Of a DNA stretch of 64,000 nucleotides, positions 1 to 8,235 are shown one piece after another. The translations under genes and the position numbers were made by a program. The number at the start of each line of letters is the position of its first letter. Position 1 is the stretch's first letter. The DNA lies in assembly GCF_008705135.1 (NCBI RefSeq), contig NZ_CP023694.1, positions 496,001 to 560,000 on the forward strand, given 5' to 3'. This DNA is from Streptomyces coeruleorubidus. Lineage in GTDB: Bacteria > Actinomycetota > Actinomycetes > Streptomycetales > Streptomycetaceae. The notes under the pieces were generated by a model. That model made no database searches. It was not told where the DNA came from and saw only the letters and a program-made list of their open reading frames with translations.

Positions 1-707
1 TCGCGCAGCGTGGCGAGGCGGGTGTCAGCGAGGTGGCCGCCGAGATCGACGTGCACAAGTCGACCGCGTTCCGTCTGCTCGGAGCCCTGGAGGCGCGCGG
101 CCTGGTGGAGCAGGCGGGCGAGCGCGGCAAGTACCGGCTCGGCTTCGGCATCGTGCGCCTGGCCGGAGCGGTGACCGGGCGCATCGACATCACCCAGCAG
201 GGCCGGCCGGTCTGCGAGGACCTGGCCGAGGAGATCGGCGAGACGGTCAACATCGCCGTTCTTCAGGAGCACTACGCGGTCAACCTGTACCAGGTGCGCG
301 GTCCGGGGGCCGTCACCGCGCAGAACTGGGTGGGCCAGCTGACGCCGCTGCACGCCACGTCGAGCGGCAAGATCCTGCTCGCTCACCTGCCCGCCAAGGA
401 CCGCGCCGCGCTGCTGGCCGAGGCCGGGCTGAAGAAGGTCACCCCGTACACCATCACCGCGAAGTCGAAGCTCGAGAAGAACCTCGCCGAGGCCCGTGAA
501 CGCGGCTACGCCGCGGCTGTGGAGGAACTGGAGGTCGGCCTCCACGGTATGGCCGCCCCTATCCGCAATCGGGACGGCAAGGTCGTCGCGGCACTGAGCG
601 CCTCCGGACCCTCCTACCGGCTCACCGAGGAGCGCCTGCACGAGTTCGCGCCGAGGCTGATCAAGAGTGCCGAGGAGATCAGCCACCGGATGGGCTACCT
701 GGGCTGA
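1..707 (+). CDS. IclR-family transcriptional regulator, 5'-truncated by window edge
   Basis: The reading frame is open from base 3, before the GTG at 33. The residues there (SEVAAEIDVHKSTAFRLL) already lie inside the winged HTH, so the true start is upstream of the window. The helix-turn-helix is followed by the IclR effector domain (GKILLAHLP, then the C-terminal HGMAAPIRNRDGKVVAALS signature). IclR proteins bind short palindromes and respond to small catabolic substrates. It ends 68 bases before the convergent Rieske oxygenase gene, so it is the likely local regulator of that cluster. Which effector it senses is unknown; a betaine-type compound would fit my reading of the neighbours (inference). 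Confidence 0.93.
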   Translation, partial: AQRGEAGVSEVAAEIDVHKSTAFRLLGALEARGLVEQAGERGKYRLGFGIVRLAGAVTGRIDITQQGRPVCEDLAEEIGETVNIAVLQEHYAVNLYQVRGPGAVTAQNWVGQLTPLHATSSGKILLAHLPAKDRAALLAEAGLKKVTPYTITAKSKLEKNLAEARERGYAAAVEELEVGLHGMAAPIRNRDGKVVAALSASGPSYRLTEERLHEFAPRLIKSAEEISHRMGYLG

Positions 708-775
708 GCGGCCCGCCCTCCGCCATACCGCCACCGCCGATTGCCGCCCGGTCGGGGCCGCGCACGCCGGAGCCG

Positions 776-1909
776 CTACTGCGGCGGGTGTGTGCCCAGG
801 CGCTCGTGCACCCAGTCGTGGAAGGCACCGATGTGGTGCTCACTGGGCACGAGGACGCCCCCCTTGGCGTACATCCTCGAACCCATCCCCGGCTGTGTGC
901 GCTCGCAGGCGTCGAAGTCCTGCCTGTTGACCCGGTCGAAGAGTTCCACGGACCGGCTGACGTCCCTGCCGCTGTCGACGACGTGCGGCATGTACAGCCA
1001 GTCGCACTCCACGATCGTGCGGTCGACGGCCACCGGGTACATGCGGTGGAAGATGACGTGGTCGGGGACGAGGTTGATGAAGACCTGCGGCTTGACGGTG
1101 ATCGCGTAGTAGCGGCGGTCCTGGTCCTCGGCGACGCCCGGAATGCGGTCGAGGCCCGCGCCGCCGTCCACGGTGAAACCCTGGACCTCCTCACCGAACT
1201 CGGCACCGTGGCCGACGTAGTACTGGGCGGCGAACCCGTCCGCGAACTCGGGGAGTACCTCGGTGAGTTCGGGGTGGATCGTGGCGCAGTGGTAGCACTC
1301 CATGAAGTTCTCGATGATGAGCTTCCAGTTCGCCTTCACGTCGTAGGTGATCCGGTTGCCGACCGAGAGGCTCTCTATGCCGTAGCGCTCGATCGCCTCG
1401 GCGTCGCCGAGGCGGGTGACGACCTCCCCGATGACGTCCTTTTCGAAGGACGGCGGGTTCTCCGCCAGGCAGACCCAGACGTAGCCGAGCCATTCACGGG
1501 TCGCCACCGGCGTCAGGCCGTACTCGGTGCGGCCCACGTCGGGCATCTTGGTGAGGTTGGGCGCGGCGACGAGCTTGCCGTCCAGGCCGTACGTCCAGGC
1601 GTGGTACGGGCACTGGAAGGCCCGCTTGACCTCGCCGGCCTCCTCCGTGCAGAGCCGCGCTCCGCGGTGCCGGCACACGTTGAAGTACGCACGGATGCTG
1701 TTGTCCCTCGCGCGGGTGACCAGGATGCTTTCGCGGCCCACGTCAACGGTCCGGAAGGCGCCGGGCTTCGCCAGCTCGGACGAGCGCACGGCGCAGAACC
1801 ACATGGACTCGAAGATGAACTCCTGCTCCTGCGCGAAGATGGCGGGATCGGTGTACGAAGTGCCGGGGAGGGTGGCGATCAGGCTGTCCGGCAGGCTGGT
1901 CGAGGTCAC
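776..1909 (-). CDS. Rieske non-haem iron oxygenase, large subunit (probable N-demethylase type)
   Basis: 377 residues from a GTG preceded by GAGGAG six bases upstream; an ATG 12 codons earlier has no ribosome site. The Rieske cluster ligands are C79-x-H81 and C100-x2-H103. The catalytic domain shows the mononuclear-iron motif NFMECYHCATIHPE, the form seen in GbcA/Stc2-type glycine-betaine and proline-betaine demethylases rather than in dihydroxylating dioxygenases, and no small beta subunit is present. Its electrons would come from the reductase and ferredoxin immediately upstream on the same strand. The nearby formaldehyde dehydrogenase supports an N- or O-demethylation reaction that releases formaldehyde. 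The substrate itself is inferred, not shown. Confidence 0.88.
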   Translation of the reverse strand: MTSTSLPDSLIATLPGTSYTDPAIFAQEQEFIFESMWFCAVRSSELAKPGAFRTVDVGRESILVTRARDNSIRAYFNVCRHRGARLCTEEAGEVKRAFQCPYHAWTYGLDGKLVAAPNLTKMPDVGRTEYGLTPVATREWLGYVWVCLAENPPSFEKDVIGEVVTRLGDAEAIERYGIESLSVGNRITYDVKANWKLIIENFMECYHCATIHPELTEVLPEFADGFAAQYYVGHGAEFGEEVQGFTVDGGAGLDRIPGVAEDQDRRYYAITVKPQVFINLVPDHVIFHRMYPVAVDRTIVECDWLYMPHVVDSGRDVSRSVELFDRVNRQDFDACERTQPGMGSRMYAKGGVLVPSEHHIGAFHDWVHERLGTHPPQ

Positions 1910-1975
1910 GGTGCACTCCTCGGGAAACGTCGTGGATCGGTTCACTCACGCGCCGGGAAGAGCGACTCCGGACGG

Positions 1976-2018
1976 CGTTGTGTATGAAGCAACGCTGCGT
2001 GCCATGTGCAACCGCAGC
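1976..2018. promoter_or_regulatory. Two inverted repeats between reductase and oxygenase genes, candidate regulator sites
   Basis: CGTTG-N9-CAACG at 1976-1994 is followed directly by GCTGCG-N13-CGCAGC at 1994-2018, in the 131-base gap upstream of the oxygenase start. The GTTG/CAAC arms recur in the other two upstream regions of this cluster (3593-3607 and 5623-5658). Assignment to the IclR protein at the window edge is inference; no promoter hexamers are clear. Confidence 0.35.
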
Positions 2019-2040
2019 ATCGGATGCCTCGGCGGCGGTG

Positions 2041-3204
2041 TCAAGATGTCGTGCGGCCGAGCTGTTTGCGCCAGCGGGTGAACAGCCGCGGCTGGTTCAT
2101 GCCGAGTACGGCGACCGGCTGACCTGCGCGCCGGTAGACGGCGAGGACGTTGCGGTCGTCCGGGGCGCCTTCCTCGACCGTCACGCTGTCGGCGCCCGCC
2201 GCGTGCCCCGCGAACTGGATCTTCATGCCGTACTGGTCGGACCAGAAGTACGGCGGCCGGGGCGCCCCCGGCTCCGTCGCGCCGCCCGCGAGCAGCGTGG
2301 CGACCGCGGCGTCGGGGCGCTCCCGCGCGCCGGTCCAGTGCTCGACGCGCCGATATGCCCCCGCATGCGGGTCGTACCAGTTGGCGCAGTCGCCGACGGC
2401 GACCACGCCGGCCAGACTGGTACGGCCGTCCGCACCGCACTTCACCCCGTTGTCGAGTGCGACGCCGGATCCCGCCAGCCACTCGACGCACGGCCGTGCG
2501 CCCACACCGACCACGACGATGTCGGCCGGGATGCCGCGGCCGTCCTCCAGGAGGACGGCGTCCACCCGGCGCTCACCGCTCAGCCCTTTCACCCCGACGC
2601 CGCACAACAGCCGTACCCCGTGATCCGCGTGGAGCGCGGAGACGATGGCGCCCATGCTCTCGCCGAGTGGTCCGGCGAGCGCCGTCGGGGCCGCCTCGAC
2701 CACCGTCACGTCGAGCCCGAGGAGGTGCGCGGTGGAGGCGACCTCGGCACCGATGAATCCACCGCCGATCACCACCAGCCGTCCGCCCTGGGCGAGTTCG
2801 GCCCGCAGGGCACGGGCGTCGTCCAGCGTGCGCACGACGTGCACCCCGGACAGTCCTTCGGAGCCGGGCAGAGTGCGCGCGGCGGCGCCGGTCGCGATGA
2901 CGAGGCCGTCGACGCGGACCTCCCGGCCGTCGGCGAGCCGGACGGCACGCTCCGTACGGTCGAGTCCGGTGGCCCGGACGCCGAGCAGCCACTCCGCCTG
3001 CAGATCCTCGCCGTCCACCTCCAGCGCGAGCTCCGTCTCGTCGACGGTGCCGGCCAGGAACTCCTTGGACAGCGGCGGCCTGTCGTAGGGACGGTGGAGC
3101 TCGTCTCCGATGACGACCAGCCGCCCGTCGTAGCCCTGCTTGCGCAGGGAGCGCGCCGCCGACAGACCGGCCAGCGACGCGCCCACCACCGCGACCGTCC
3201 TCAC
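2041..3204 (-). CDS. FAD-dependent ferredoxin reductase of the Rieske oxygenase system
   Basis: 387 residues. The N-terminal FAD-binding Rossmann fold begins VVGASLAGLSAARSL at about residue 7. The second, NAD-binding glycine motif GGGFIGAE is at 147-154. The later VAVGDCANW segment is the flavin-contacting motif of this family (BphA4/CamA/rhodocoxin-reductase type). It passes electrons from NAD(P)H to a Rieske or plant-type ferredoxin. Its GTG start overlaps the stop of the ferredoxin gene (GTGA), so the two are probably translationally coupled. The oxygenase lies 131 bases downstream on the same strand. Together the three form a complete three-component system. Confidence 0.9.
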   Translation of the reverse strand: MRTVAVVGASLAGLSAARSLRKQGYDGRLVVIGDELHRPYDRPPLSKEFLAGTVDETELALEVDGEDLQAEWLLGVRATGLDRTERAVRLADGREVRVDGLVIATGAAARTLPGSEGLSGVHVVRTLDDARALRAELAQGGRLVVIGGGFIGAEVASTAHLLGLDVTVVEAAPTALAGPLGESMGAIVSALHADHGVRLLCGVGVKGLSGERRVDAVLLEDGRGIPADIVVVGVGARPCVEWLAGSGVALDNGVKCGADGRTSLAGVVAVGDCANWYDPHAGAYRRVEHWTGARERPDAAVATLLAGGATEPGAPRPPYFWSDQYGMKIQFAGHAAGADSVTVEEGAPDDRNVLAVYRRAGQPVAVLGMNQPRLFTRWRKQLGRTTS

Positions 3205-3563
3205 GCGGGAACCCCGGCGAGCCTGGCTGCGACGCAGTGCGGCAGATTGGGAGCGGCCTCGGACAGCCGTACGTAGATCATGCCGTCCTCGACGACGACC
3301 TCATGGGTCCGGACGGGGAGCTTGGCCGGCGGGGCGTCGACGGCACCGGTCTTCAGGTTGAACTTCGAGGCGTGCAGCGGGCATTCCACCCAGCAGTCCT
3401 CCACCCAGCCGTCGGCGAGCGAGGCGTCCTGGTGGGTGCACGTGTCGTCGATGGCGAAGAGCTCACCGTCTTCGGTGTGGAACACCGAGACCGGCGGGTC
3501 GATCTCGAGCCGGAAGGCCTCTCCTCGCGGGAGATCCGCCAGAGGGCACGCGGGAATCATCAT
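3201..3563 (-). CDS. Rieske-type [2Fe-2S] ferredoxin
   Basis: 120 residues from the ATG at 3563, which has GAGG five bases upstream; a second ATG follows at once, and a longer frame starting at 3641 has no site. The cluster ligands are CTH and CPLH in the segments CTHQDASLADGW and VECPLHASKFN. It is a small, soluble, all-beta ferredoxin of the BphA3/HcaC type that carries single electrons between the reductase and the oxygenase. Its stop overlaps the reductase start. It is the first gene of the three-gene minus-strand unit, so the unit's promoter should lie in the gap at 3564-3868. Confidence 0.9.
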   Translation of the reverse strand: MMIPACPLADLPRGEAFRLEIDPPVSVFHTEDGELFAIDDTCTHQDASLADGWVEDCWVECPLHASKFNLKTGAVDAPPAKLPVRTHEVVVEDGMIYVRLSEAAPNLPHCVAARLAGVPA

Positions 3564-3868
3564 GACCACCTCGGTGCGTATAGCGAAACGGATTGCGGTA
3601 AGCGCAACATCAGTCTGAGGTTGCCCCGAAACCCTTGTCAAGGCGTTCAGACGGCCGATTGAGCCGCCTCCTTGGGTTGCACATCACACAACTCGAAGCG
3701 CAGCAGGGAACTCGACCGGAGAGGATGCGACGCCCGAATCGGCCTCTATGCCTGGCCGAAGGGGCGTCCCAGCCGCCCGTTTCCCCTTCCGGGTGCGCAC
3801 GCGCACGCACGCCCGCCTCATCGGCCGGTGTGGCCGAGAGCGGGCGTGCATTGTTCGACGGACGGCGG
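3564..3868. other. 305-base gene-free stretch with a candidate operator
   Basis: No convincing gene is seen on either strand. It separates the ferredoxin start from the end of the hydrolase gene. At 3593-3607, 30 bases upstream of the ferredoxin start, is the perfect inverted repeat TTGCG-GTAAG-CGCAA. This is a good candidate for IclR control of the oxygenase unit. The left part should hold that unit's promoter; the right part shows nothing recognisable. Confidence 0.5.
3593..3607. promoter_or_regulatory. Inverted repeat TTGCG-N5-CGCAA, candidate IclR operator
   Basis: This perfect 5-bp-arm palindrome lies 30 bases upstream of the ferredoxin ATG. Similar GTTGC or GCAAC arms occur upstream of mscR and upstream of the oxygenase. 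The link to the IclR regulator is inference from position and repetition. Confidence 0.4.
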
Positions 3869-4501
3869 TCAGAATCCCCGGTCGAGCCACTCCTGGAGGT
3901 GCGGCGCCTCGGCCGCGATCGTGGTCGTCTCCCCGTGTCCGGTATGCACGACGGTGTCGCCCGGCAGCGTCAGCAGCCGGTCCCGGATCGAGTCGACGAT
4001 CGTCGGGAAGTGGCTGTACGACCGTCCCGTCGCCCCCGGCCCGCCCGCGAAGAGCGTGTCGCCGCTGAAGAGGGCGGCGAGGGCCGGCGCGTACAGACAG
4101 ACGGCACCTGGGGCGTGCCCCGGGGTGTGGAGCACGGTCAGCTCGATGCCCGCCACGGCGAGCACCCGGCCGTCGGCCAGCTCCCCGTCCGGCAGCCGGT
4201 CCGGGTGGGTCTGCTTCCACAGCGGGAGGTCATCCTGATGGAGCAGGATCGGGGCACCCGTGCGTGCCGCGAGTTCGGGCGCGGCGTCGATGTGGTCGTT
4301 GTGGGCGTGCGTGCACACGATGGCCCGCAGGGTGCGTCCGCCGACCGCTCGGGCGATGGCCGCGGCGTCATGTGCGGCGTCGACGACGACGGCCTCGCTG
4401 TCGTCGCCGACGATCCAGACGTTGTTGTCGACGTCCCAGGTGCCGCCGTCCAGGGAGAACGTCCCCGAGGTGACCAGATGTTCGATGCGGGCGCCTCCCA
4501 T
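3869..4501 (-). CDS. Metallo-beta-lactamase-fold hydrolase, probable S-formylmycothiol hydrolase partner of MscR
   Basis: 210 residues. The zinc site HxHxDH is CTHAHNDHID (H65, H67, D69, H70); the later ligands are in HTPGHAPGA and FSGDTLF, with a final HTGHGETT. The fold is that of glyoxalase II-like thioester hydrolases. Its ATG overlaps the mscR stop (TGATG), so the two are coupled. The same pairing exists in mycobacteria (Rv2259-Rv2260, established). The expected role is to hydrolyse the formyl-mycothiol made by MscR to formate and free mycothiol. That role is inferred from the pairing; the fold and metal site are seen directly. Confidence 0.85.
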   Translation of the reverse strand: MGGARIEHLVTSGTFSLDGGTWDVDNNVWIVGDDSEAVVVDAAHDAAAIARAVGGRTLRAIVCTHAHNDHIDAAPELAARTGAPILLHQDDLPLWKQTHPDRLPDGELADGRVLAVAGIELTVLHTPGHAPGAVCLYAPALAALFSGDTLFAGGPGATGRSYSHFPTIVDSIRDRLLTLPGDTVVHTGHGETTTIAAEAPHLQEWLDRGF

Positions 4502-5586
4502 CAGAAAACCACCACCGAGCGCAGGACATCGCCGCCGTGCATCCGCTCGAAGGCCTTCTCGACCTCGTCCAGCGCGATGGTCTCCGTGACGAACGTGTCC
4601 AGATCCAGCCGGCCCTGGAGGTAGAGGTCGATGAGCATCGGGAAGTCGCGGGAGGGCAGGCAGTCGCCGTACCAGGAGGACTTCAGCGCGCCGCCGCGCC
4701 CGAACACGTCCAGCAGCGGCAGTTCGAGCTTCATCTCGGGGGTGGGCACCCCGACCAGCACGACCGTGCCGGCGAGGTCGCGGGCGTAGAAGGCCTGCTT
4801 GTACGTCTCCGGGCGGCCGACGGCCTCGATGACGACGTCGGCGCCGAAGCCGCCGGTCAGCTCACGGATCGCCTCGACCGCGTCCGCCTCCTTGGAGTTG
4901 ACGGCGTGGGTGGCCCCCAGCTTCCTCGCGGTGGCCAGCTTGGCGTCGTCGATGTCCACCGCGATGATCTTCCCTGCGCCCGCCAGGTCGGCCCCCGCGA
5001 CCGCCGCGGCCCCGACGCCGCCGCAGCCGATGACGGCCACACTGTCGCCGCGTCCGACATTGCCCGTGTTGATGGCGGCGCCGATGCCCGCCATCACTCC
5101 GCAGCCGAGCAGTCCGGCGGCGGCCGCCGACGCGGCCCGGTCAACCTTGGTGCACTGGCCTGCCGCCACCAGCGTCTTCTCCGCGAACGCGCCGATACCC
5201 AGGGCCGGCGACAGCTCGGTGCCGTCGGTCAAGGTCATCTTCTGCTTGGCGTTGTGGGTGCTGAAGCAGTACCAGGGCCGTCCGCGCAGACAGGCCCGGC
5301 ACTGGCCGCACACCGCCCGCCAGTTGAGGATGACGAAGTCGCCGGGGGCGACGTCGGTGACACCCTCCCCCACCGCCTCCACGACGCCCGCGGCCTCGTG
5401 GCCCAGGAGAAAGGGGAAGTCGTCGTTGATGCCGCCCTCGCGATAGTGCAGATCGGTGTGGCAGACCCCGCAGGCCTCGACCTTCACCAGCGCCTCGCCC
5501 GGGCCCGGGTCGGGAACGACGATTGTCTCCAGACTCACGGGGGCGCCCTTGCCCCGCGCGACGACAGCACGGACCTGGTGAGCCAT
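4501..5586 (-). CDS. mscR: S-(hydroxymethyl)mycothiol dehydrogenase (mycothiol-dependent formaldehyde dehydrogenase)
   Basis: 361 residues from the ATG at 5586, five bases after GAGGAG; a GTG two codons earlier overlaps that site and is less likely. It is a zinc-dependent medium-chain dehydrogenase. Catalytic zinc ligands lie in CGVCHTD (C39, C42) and GHE (H63). The four structural-zinc cysteines are in the [15 protein letters not shown] segment. The NAD-binding motif is [10 protein letters not shown]. The sequence closely matches what I recall of the actinobacterial family. It oxidises the mycothiol adduct of formaldehyde to S-formylmycothiol in the cytoplasm. Its position beside a demethylase-type oxygenase points to use on formaldehyde released there. 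Confidence 0.93.
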   Translation of the reverse strand: MAHQVRAVVARGKGAPVSLETIVVPDPGPGEALVKVEACGVCHTDLHYREGGINDDFPFLLGHEAAGVVEAVGEGVTDVAPGDFVILNWRAVCGQCRACLRGRPWYCFSTHNAKQKMTLTDGTELSPALGIGAFAEKTLVAAGQCTKVDRAASAAAAGLLGCGVMAGIGAAINTGNVGRGDSVAVIGCGGVGAAAVAGADLAGAGKIIAVDIDDAKLATARKLGATHAVNSKEADAVEAIRELTGGFGADVVIEAVGRPETYKQAFYARDLAGTVVLVGVPTPEMKLELPLLDVFGRGGALKSSWYGDCLPSRDFPMLIDLYLQGRLDLDTFVTETIALDEVEKAFERMHGGDVLRSVVVF

Positions 5587-5622
5587 GGCCACTCCTCGAC
5601 TGGTACGAGATCTGAATCAGAC

Positions 5623-5658
5623 GTTGCTCATTACGGCACACATCTCATGTTTCGCAAC
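5623..5658. promoter_or_regulatory. GTTGC-N26-GCAAC arms upstream of mscR, candidate operator/promoter region
   Basis: GTTGC at 5623-5627 and GCAAC at 5654-5658 lie 37-72 bases upstream of the mscR start. The right arm, in GTTTCGCAACA, resembles the arms found upstream of the oxygenase unit. The spacing is long for a single dimer site, so this may be two half sites. Regulation by the IclR protein is inferred. Confidence 0.3.
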
Positions 5659-5735
5659 ACAGCATCCTGGAGCGCGGACCACGGGTCAAGGCTCGGCGAC
5701 CACGCGGTCGGCGCGAGTGCTCATGTCTGAGCGAG

Positions 5736-5872
5736 TCAGTACTCGTCGTCCTCCGGCGACGCTGCCACCGGGCGCGTGAAGACCTCGCGGGCCACCTCGA
5801 TGAACGCCTGTGCGGCAGGCGAGAGCGGCCCACGCCGCCACATCAGCCAGACCGGCCGGACCGCGAGGCGGC
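5736..5872 (-). pseudogene. C-terminal fragment of a LysR-family regulator
   Basis: About 45 codons encode RPVWLMWRRGPLSPAAQAF and continue to a natural stop after PEDDEY. This is a typical end of a LysR effector domain. The frame continues upstream only as non-LysR sequence, antisense to the arylsulfatase fragment. The HTH and most of the protein are gone, so this is a remnant. Confidence 0.7.
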
Positions 5873-6265
5873 GAAGTACCAGGTATTCCCCCTGGACGAC
5901 CGGGTCACGGAGCGCGAGAACCCCGCCGTGGCCGGCCGTATCGATCTGCTCGGCGACCGCGCCTCCGTCACCTACCGCGCGGGAATGCGGCGGTTCACCG
6001 AGGAGACCACACTCAACGTCAAGAACCGCTCGCACAGCATCACGGCCGACGTCGACCTGCCGGAGACGACGGCGGAGGGCGTGATCATCGCGCAGGGCGG
6101 CCGGTTCGGTGGCTGGACCCTGTACTTCACCGAGGGCAGGCCGGCCTACGCCTACAACTACTTCGGCATGAACCTGTACACCGTGCGCGGCGGCGAGCCC
6201 TTGGCGCCGGGACGGCACGAGGTACGACTCGCGTTCGACTACGACGGCGGAGGCCTCGGCAAGTC
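5871..6265 (+). pseudogene. C-terminal fragment of an arylsulfatase
   Basis: The frame from about 5871 reads KYQVFPLDDRV, then MAGRIDLLGDRASVTYRAG, then GVIIAQGGRFGGWTLYF and AYNYFGMNLYTVRG. This is the C-terminal beta-domain of AtsA-type type I sulfatases. The catalytic N-terminal part with the formylglycine motif (CxPxR) is absent. There is no start codon with a ribosome site, and the frame breaks near 6263, where it joins another gene's tail. It is a remnant without activity. Confidence 0.75.
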
Positions 6266-6361
6266 GCCAGGTACATCGCGCTCGACAAGATGACACCGGA
6301 GGCGGCGGCGAAGAAGTGGATCGAGGCGAACCGCGAGAAGGTCAAGGCCTGGCTCGGCTAG
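6263..6361 (+). pseudogene. C-terminal fragment of an OpuAC-type glycine betaine binding protein
   Basis: In a different frame from the arylsulfatase piece, the last 32 codons read ARYIALDKMTPEAAAKKW and continue to KVKAWLG and a TAG stop. This matches the C-terminal helix region of substrate-binding proteins of glycine betaine/proline ABC importers. Nothing else of the transporter remains here. The identification rests on a short segment, so it is tentative, but its position next to a probable betaine demethylase cluster is suggestive. Confidence 0.5.
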
Positions 6362-6459
6362 CGGCCCGCGGTACTCCGTGACGCCCACATGGCGATGCGG
6401 AGCGAGGGAGACGAAAATGGTATCGGCCGGATACAACGAGCCAGGACGGGTGATCGCTC

Positions 6460-7296
6460 ATGTGCCGATGGCTCGCTTACTCGGGAACACCCCTGCTCCT
6501 CGACACCATCCTCTACAAACCGGCTCACTCGCTGATCGATCAGAGCCTCCACTCCAGACTGGGTGTCGAGACGACGAACGGCGACGGTTTCGGCATCGGA
6601 TGGTATCCGCAGGAAAACATCGGCACCCCGGCCTTGCTCAGGGACATCGGCCCTGCCTGGAACAATCGCAACCTGAGGGAGATCGCGGATCATGTCCGCT
6701 CCCCCTTGTTCTTCGCCCACATACGGGCGTCGACCGGCACAGCGGTGCAGCAGACGAATTGCCACCCCTTCCGGCACGGCCGCTGGATGTGGATGCACAA
6801 CGGTGCCATCACGGGTTTCCACCTCATGCGCCGCGAGCTGTCCCTGCTCGTCGATCCCGAGCTGTACTCCGACATCGAAGGAACGACGGATTCGGAGATG
6901 ATGTTCTACCTGGCGATCACCTTCGGCCTGGATCAGGATCCGCCGGGCGCTGTGGCCCGGATGGTGGGAGTGGTGGAGCGCAGCGGTCACGACCACGGGG
7001 TCGAGTTCCCGCTCCAGATGACCATCGCCGTGACCGACGGCGAACGCGTATGGGCCTTCCGCTACTCGAGCCAGGGCGCTTCCCGGTCGTTGTTCTACAG
7101 CACCCGGGTGGATGCACTGCGCAGGCTGCACCCCGAAGCGGCGTTCCTGAAGGAGGTGTCCGACGAGACCCGCCTCATCGTGTCCGAACCACTCGGCGAC
7201 CTGCCTGGTGCCTGGAACGAAGTACCCGAGAGCACCTACGGCGTCGTCCATGCCGGAGCCGACGAGTTGCATCCCTTCGCCCCAGAGCCGGCATGA
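6460..7296 (+). CDS. Class II glutamine amidotransferase domain protein
   Basis: 278 residues. The start MCRWLAYSG places the nucleophile cysteine at position 2, exposed after Met removal. Further Ntn-hydrolase glutaminase motifs are NGDGFGIGWY, FFAHIRASTG and NCHPFRHGRWMWMHNGAI. The protein is essentially a free-standing glutaminase domain of the EgtC/YafJ kind and has no synthetase domain attached. Which acceptor uses the ammonia, or whether it hydrolyses a gamma-glutamyl amide bond as EgtC does, cannot be told: no ergothioneine genes are nearby. It lies just downstream of the gene debris at 5.7-6.4 kb and converges on the amphi-Trp gene. The ribosome site is weak. Confidence 0.85.
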   Translation: MCRWLAYSGTPLLLDTILYKPAHSLIDQSLHSRLGVETTNGDGFGIGWYPQENIGTPALLRDIGPAWNNRNLREIADHVRSPLFFAHIRASTGTAVQQTNCHPFRHGRWMWMHNGAITGFHLMRRELSLLVDPELYSDIEGTTDSEMMFYLAITFGLDQDPPGAVARMVGVVERSGHDHGVEFPLQMTIAVTDGERVWAFRYSSQGASRSLFYSTRVDALRRLHPEAAFLKEVSDETRLIVSEPLGDLPGAWNEVPESTYGVVHAGADELHPFAPEPA

Positions 7297-7321
7297 CGCG
7301 TGGACTGTTCCAGCAGGTGGC

Positions 7322-7654
7322 TCAGGCCGTTTTCGTAGCGGAGCGCTTCCCTGGCTTGGCGGGGACGCTCTTCCGCGTCGTGGCCCCCTTTGTGCCTGTG
7401 GCCGTACGCGATGATGCCGTCCGGGTCGGTGCGGTCGGCCACTTGAACTCGATCTCCAGCTCGATCTCCCCCTCACCGATCTCGACCTCTATCTCGCTGC
7501 CAAGGTCGTCGGGGATCCGCAGGCTCAGCGTTCCGGGGCTGAGTTCCAGTTCGGCCTCCCCGCCTTCCCTGAGCGCGGCTGCGAGTGCCGTGAGCTGGTC
7601 AGCCGCCTCGAGACGTGACAGGGAGCGCCTCTGCTCAAACTTGAGGTCCTTCAT
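7322..7654 (-). CDS. Amphi-Trp domain protein
   Basis: 110 residues. It begins MKDLKFEQRRSLSRLEAAD, followed by an acidic beta-rich section (PGTLSLRIPDDLGSEIEVEI) that ends in EIEFKW. This is the pattern of the small amphi-Trp domain found in halophilic and actinobacterial proteins. The last 30 residues are basic, Thr/Ser/Lys-rich and probably disordered. The function of the family is not known. It is the second gene of a two-gene minus-strand unit, 34 bases after the LapA-like membrane protein. Confidence 0.75.
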   Translation of the reverse strand: MKDLKFEQRRSLSRLEAADQLTALAAALREGGEAELELSPGTLSLRIPDDLGSEIEVEIGEGEIELEIEFKWPTAPTRTASSRTATGTKGATTRKSVPAKPGKRSATKTA

Positions 7655-7688
7655 GGGTGTCTCCGATCTTCATCGCTCCGACGGGACA

Positions 7689-7967
7689 TCACACACCCGG
7701 TCGTCGTGAATGTCGGTCCCGGCGCCGGCGCACAGTCAAGGCACAGGCGAGGATGCCGAGGGCCCAGGCGATCAGAAGGGCACCCCACAGCGGCATGGTC
7801 ACCTCGGGGATGAGCAGGCGGATCTCGGTACTCGCGCGGTTTTGGAAAATGAAGACCAGAGCGATTGCAGTGATCAGAACGAACGGCATGAGGCGGCGGA
7901 CACCGGGGCGAGAAAGGAACGGTGTGTGCGGCTTCTGGTCTGTTCTGTCTGTGCTTGTTCGAGCCAT
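7689..7967 (-). CDS. LapA-like small two-helix membrane protein
   Basis: 92 residues from the ATG at 7967, preceded by a GGGAGAG stretch; an in-frame Met 18 codons earlier lacks a site. The first membrane segment is RLMPFVLITAIALVFIF, followed by the family's QN motif (QNRASTEIRLLIPEV). A second membrane helix is PLWGALLIAWALGILACAL, and the tail is basic. This layout is that of the LapA/YciS family (DUF1049), helpers at the inner face of the membrane. It probably shares a transcript with the downstream amphi-Trp gene. Its role in Streptomyces is unknown. Confidence 0.8.
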   Translation of the reverse strand: MARTSTDRTDQKPHTPFLSRPGVRRLMPFVLITAIALVFIFQNRASTEIRLLIPEVTMPLWGALLIAWALGILACALTVRRRRDRHSRRPGV

Positions 7968-8235
7968 GAGACGTCTCTCCCTCGCGTTGCCCCCTTCATC
8001 CAGCCTCCTCTTCCAGCCCACGGCTCGCTACCGAGAGCCCCAGCCCCGACGCGGGGCCGGGCAGCCCCGCTGGCCGCCAGCCGGACCAGGGCTCGACGGA
8101 TCCGCTGAGGCTATTAACGCGCCTGACGCGCCACGTGGCACGTTCACCGCGACGCCACAGCGCCACCACTATTCCTCTTGAACTGGATTCGGTTCACACC
8201 GAGAGCGCTCCGCTCGAGCGGACACTCCCCACCAC

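Noticed and set aside
3610..3810. 66-codon minus-strand frame in the gene-free stretch after the hydrolase
   Set aside because: No ribosome site and arginine/cysteine-rich translation without similarity to anything I know.
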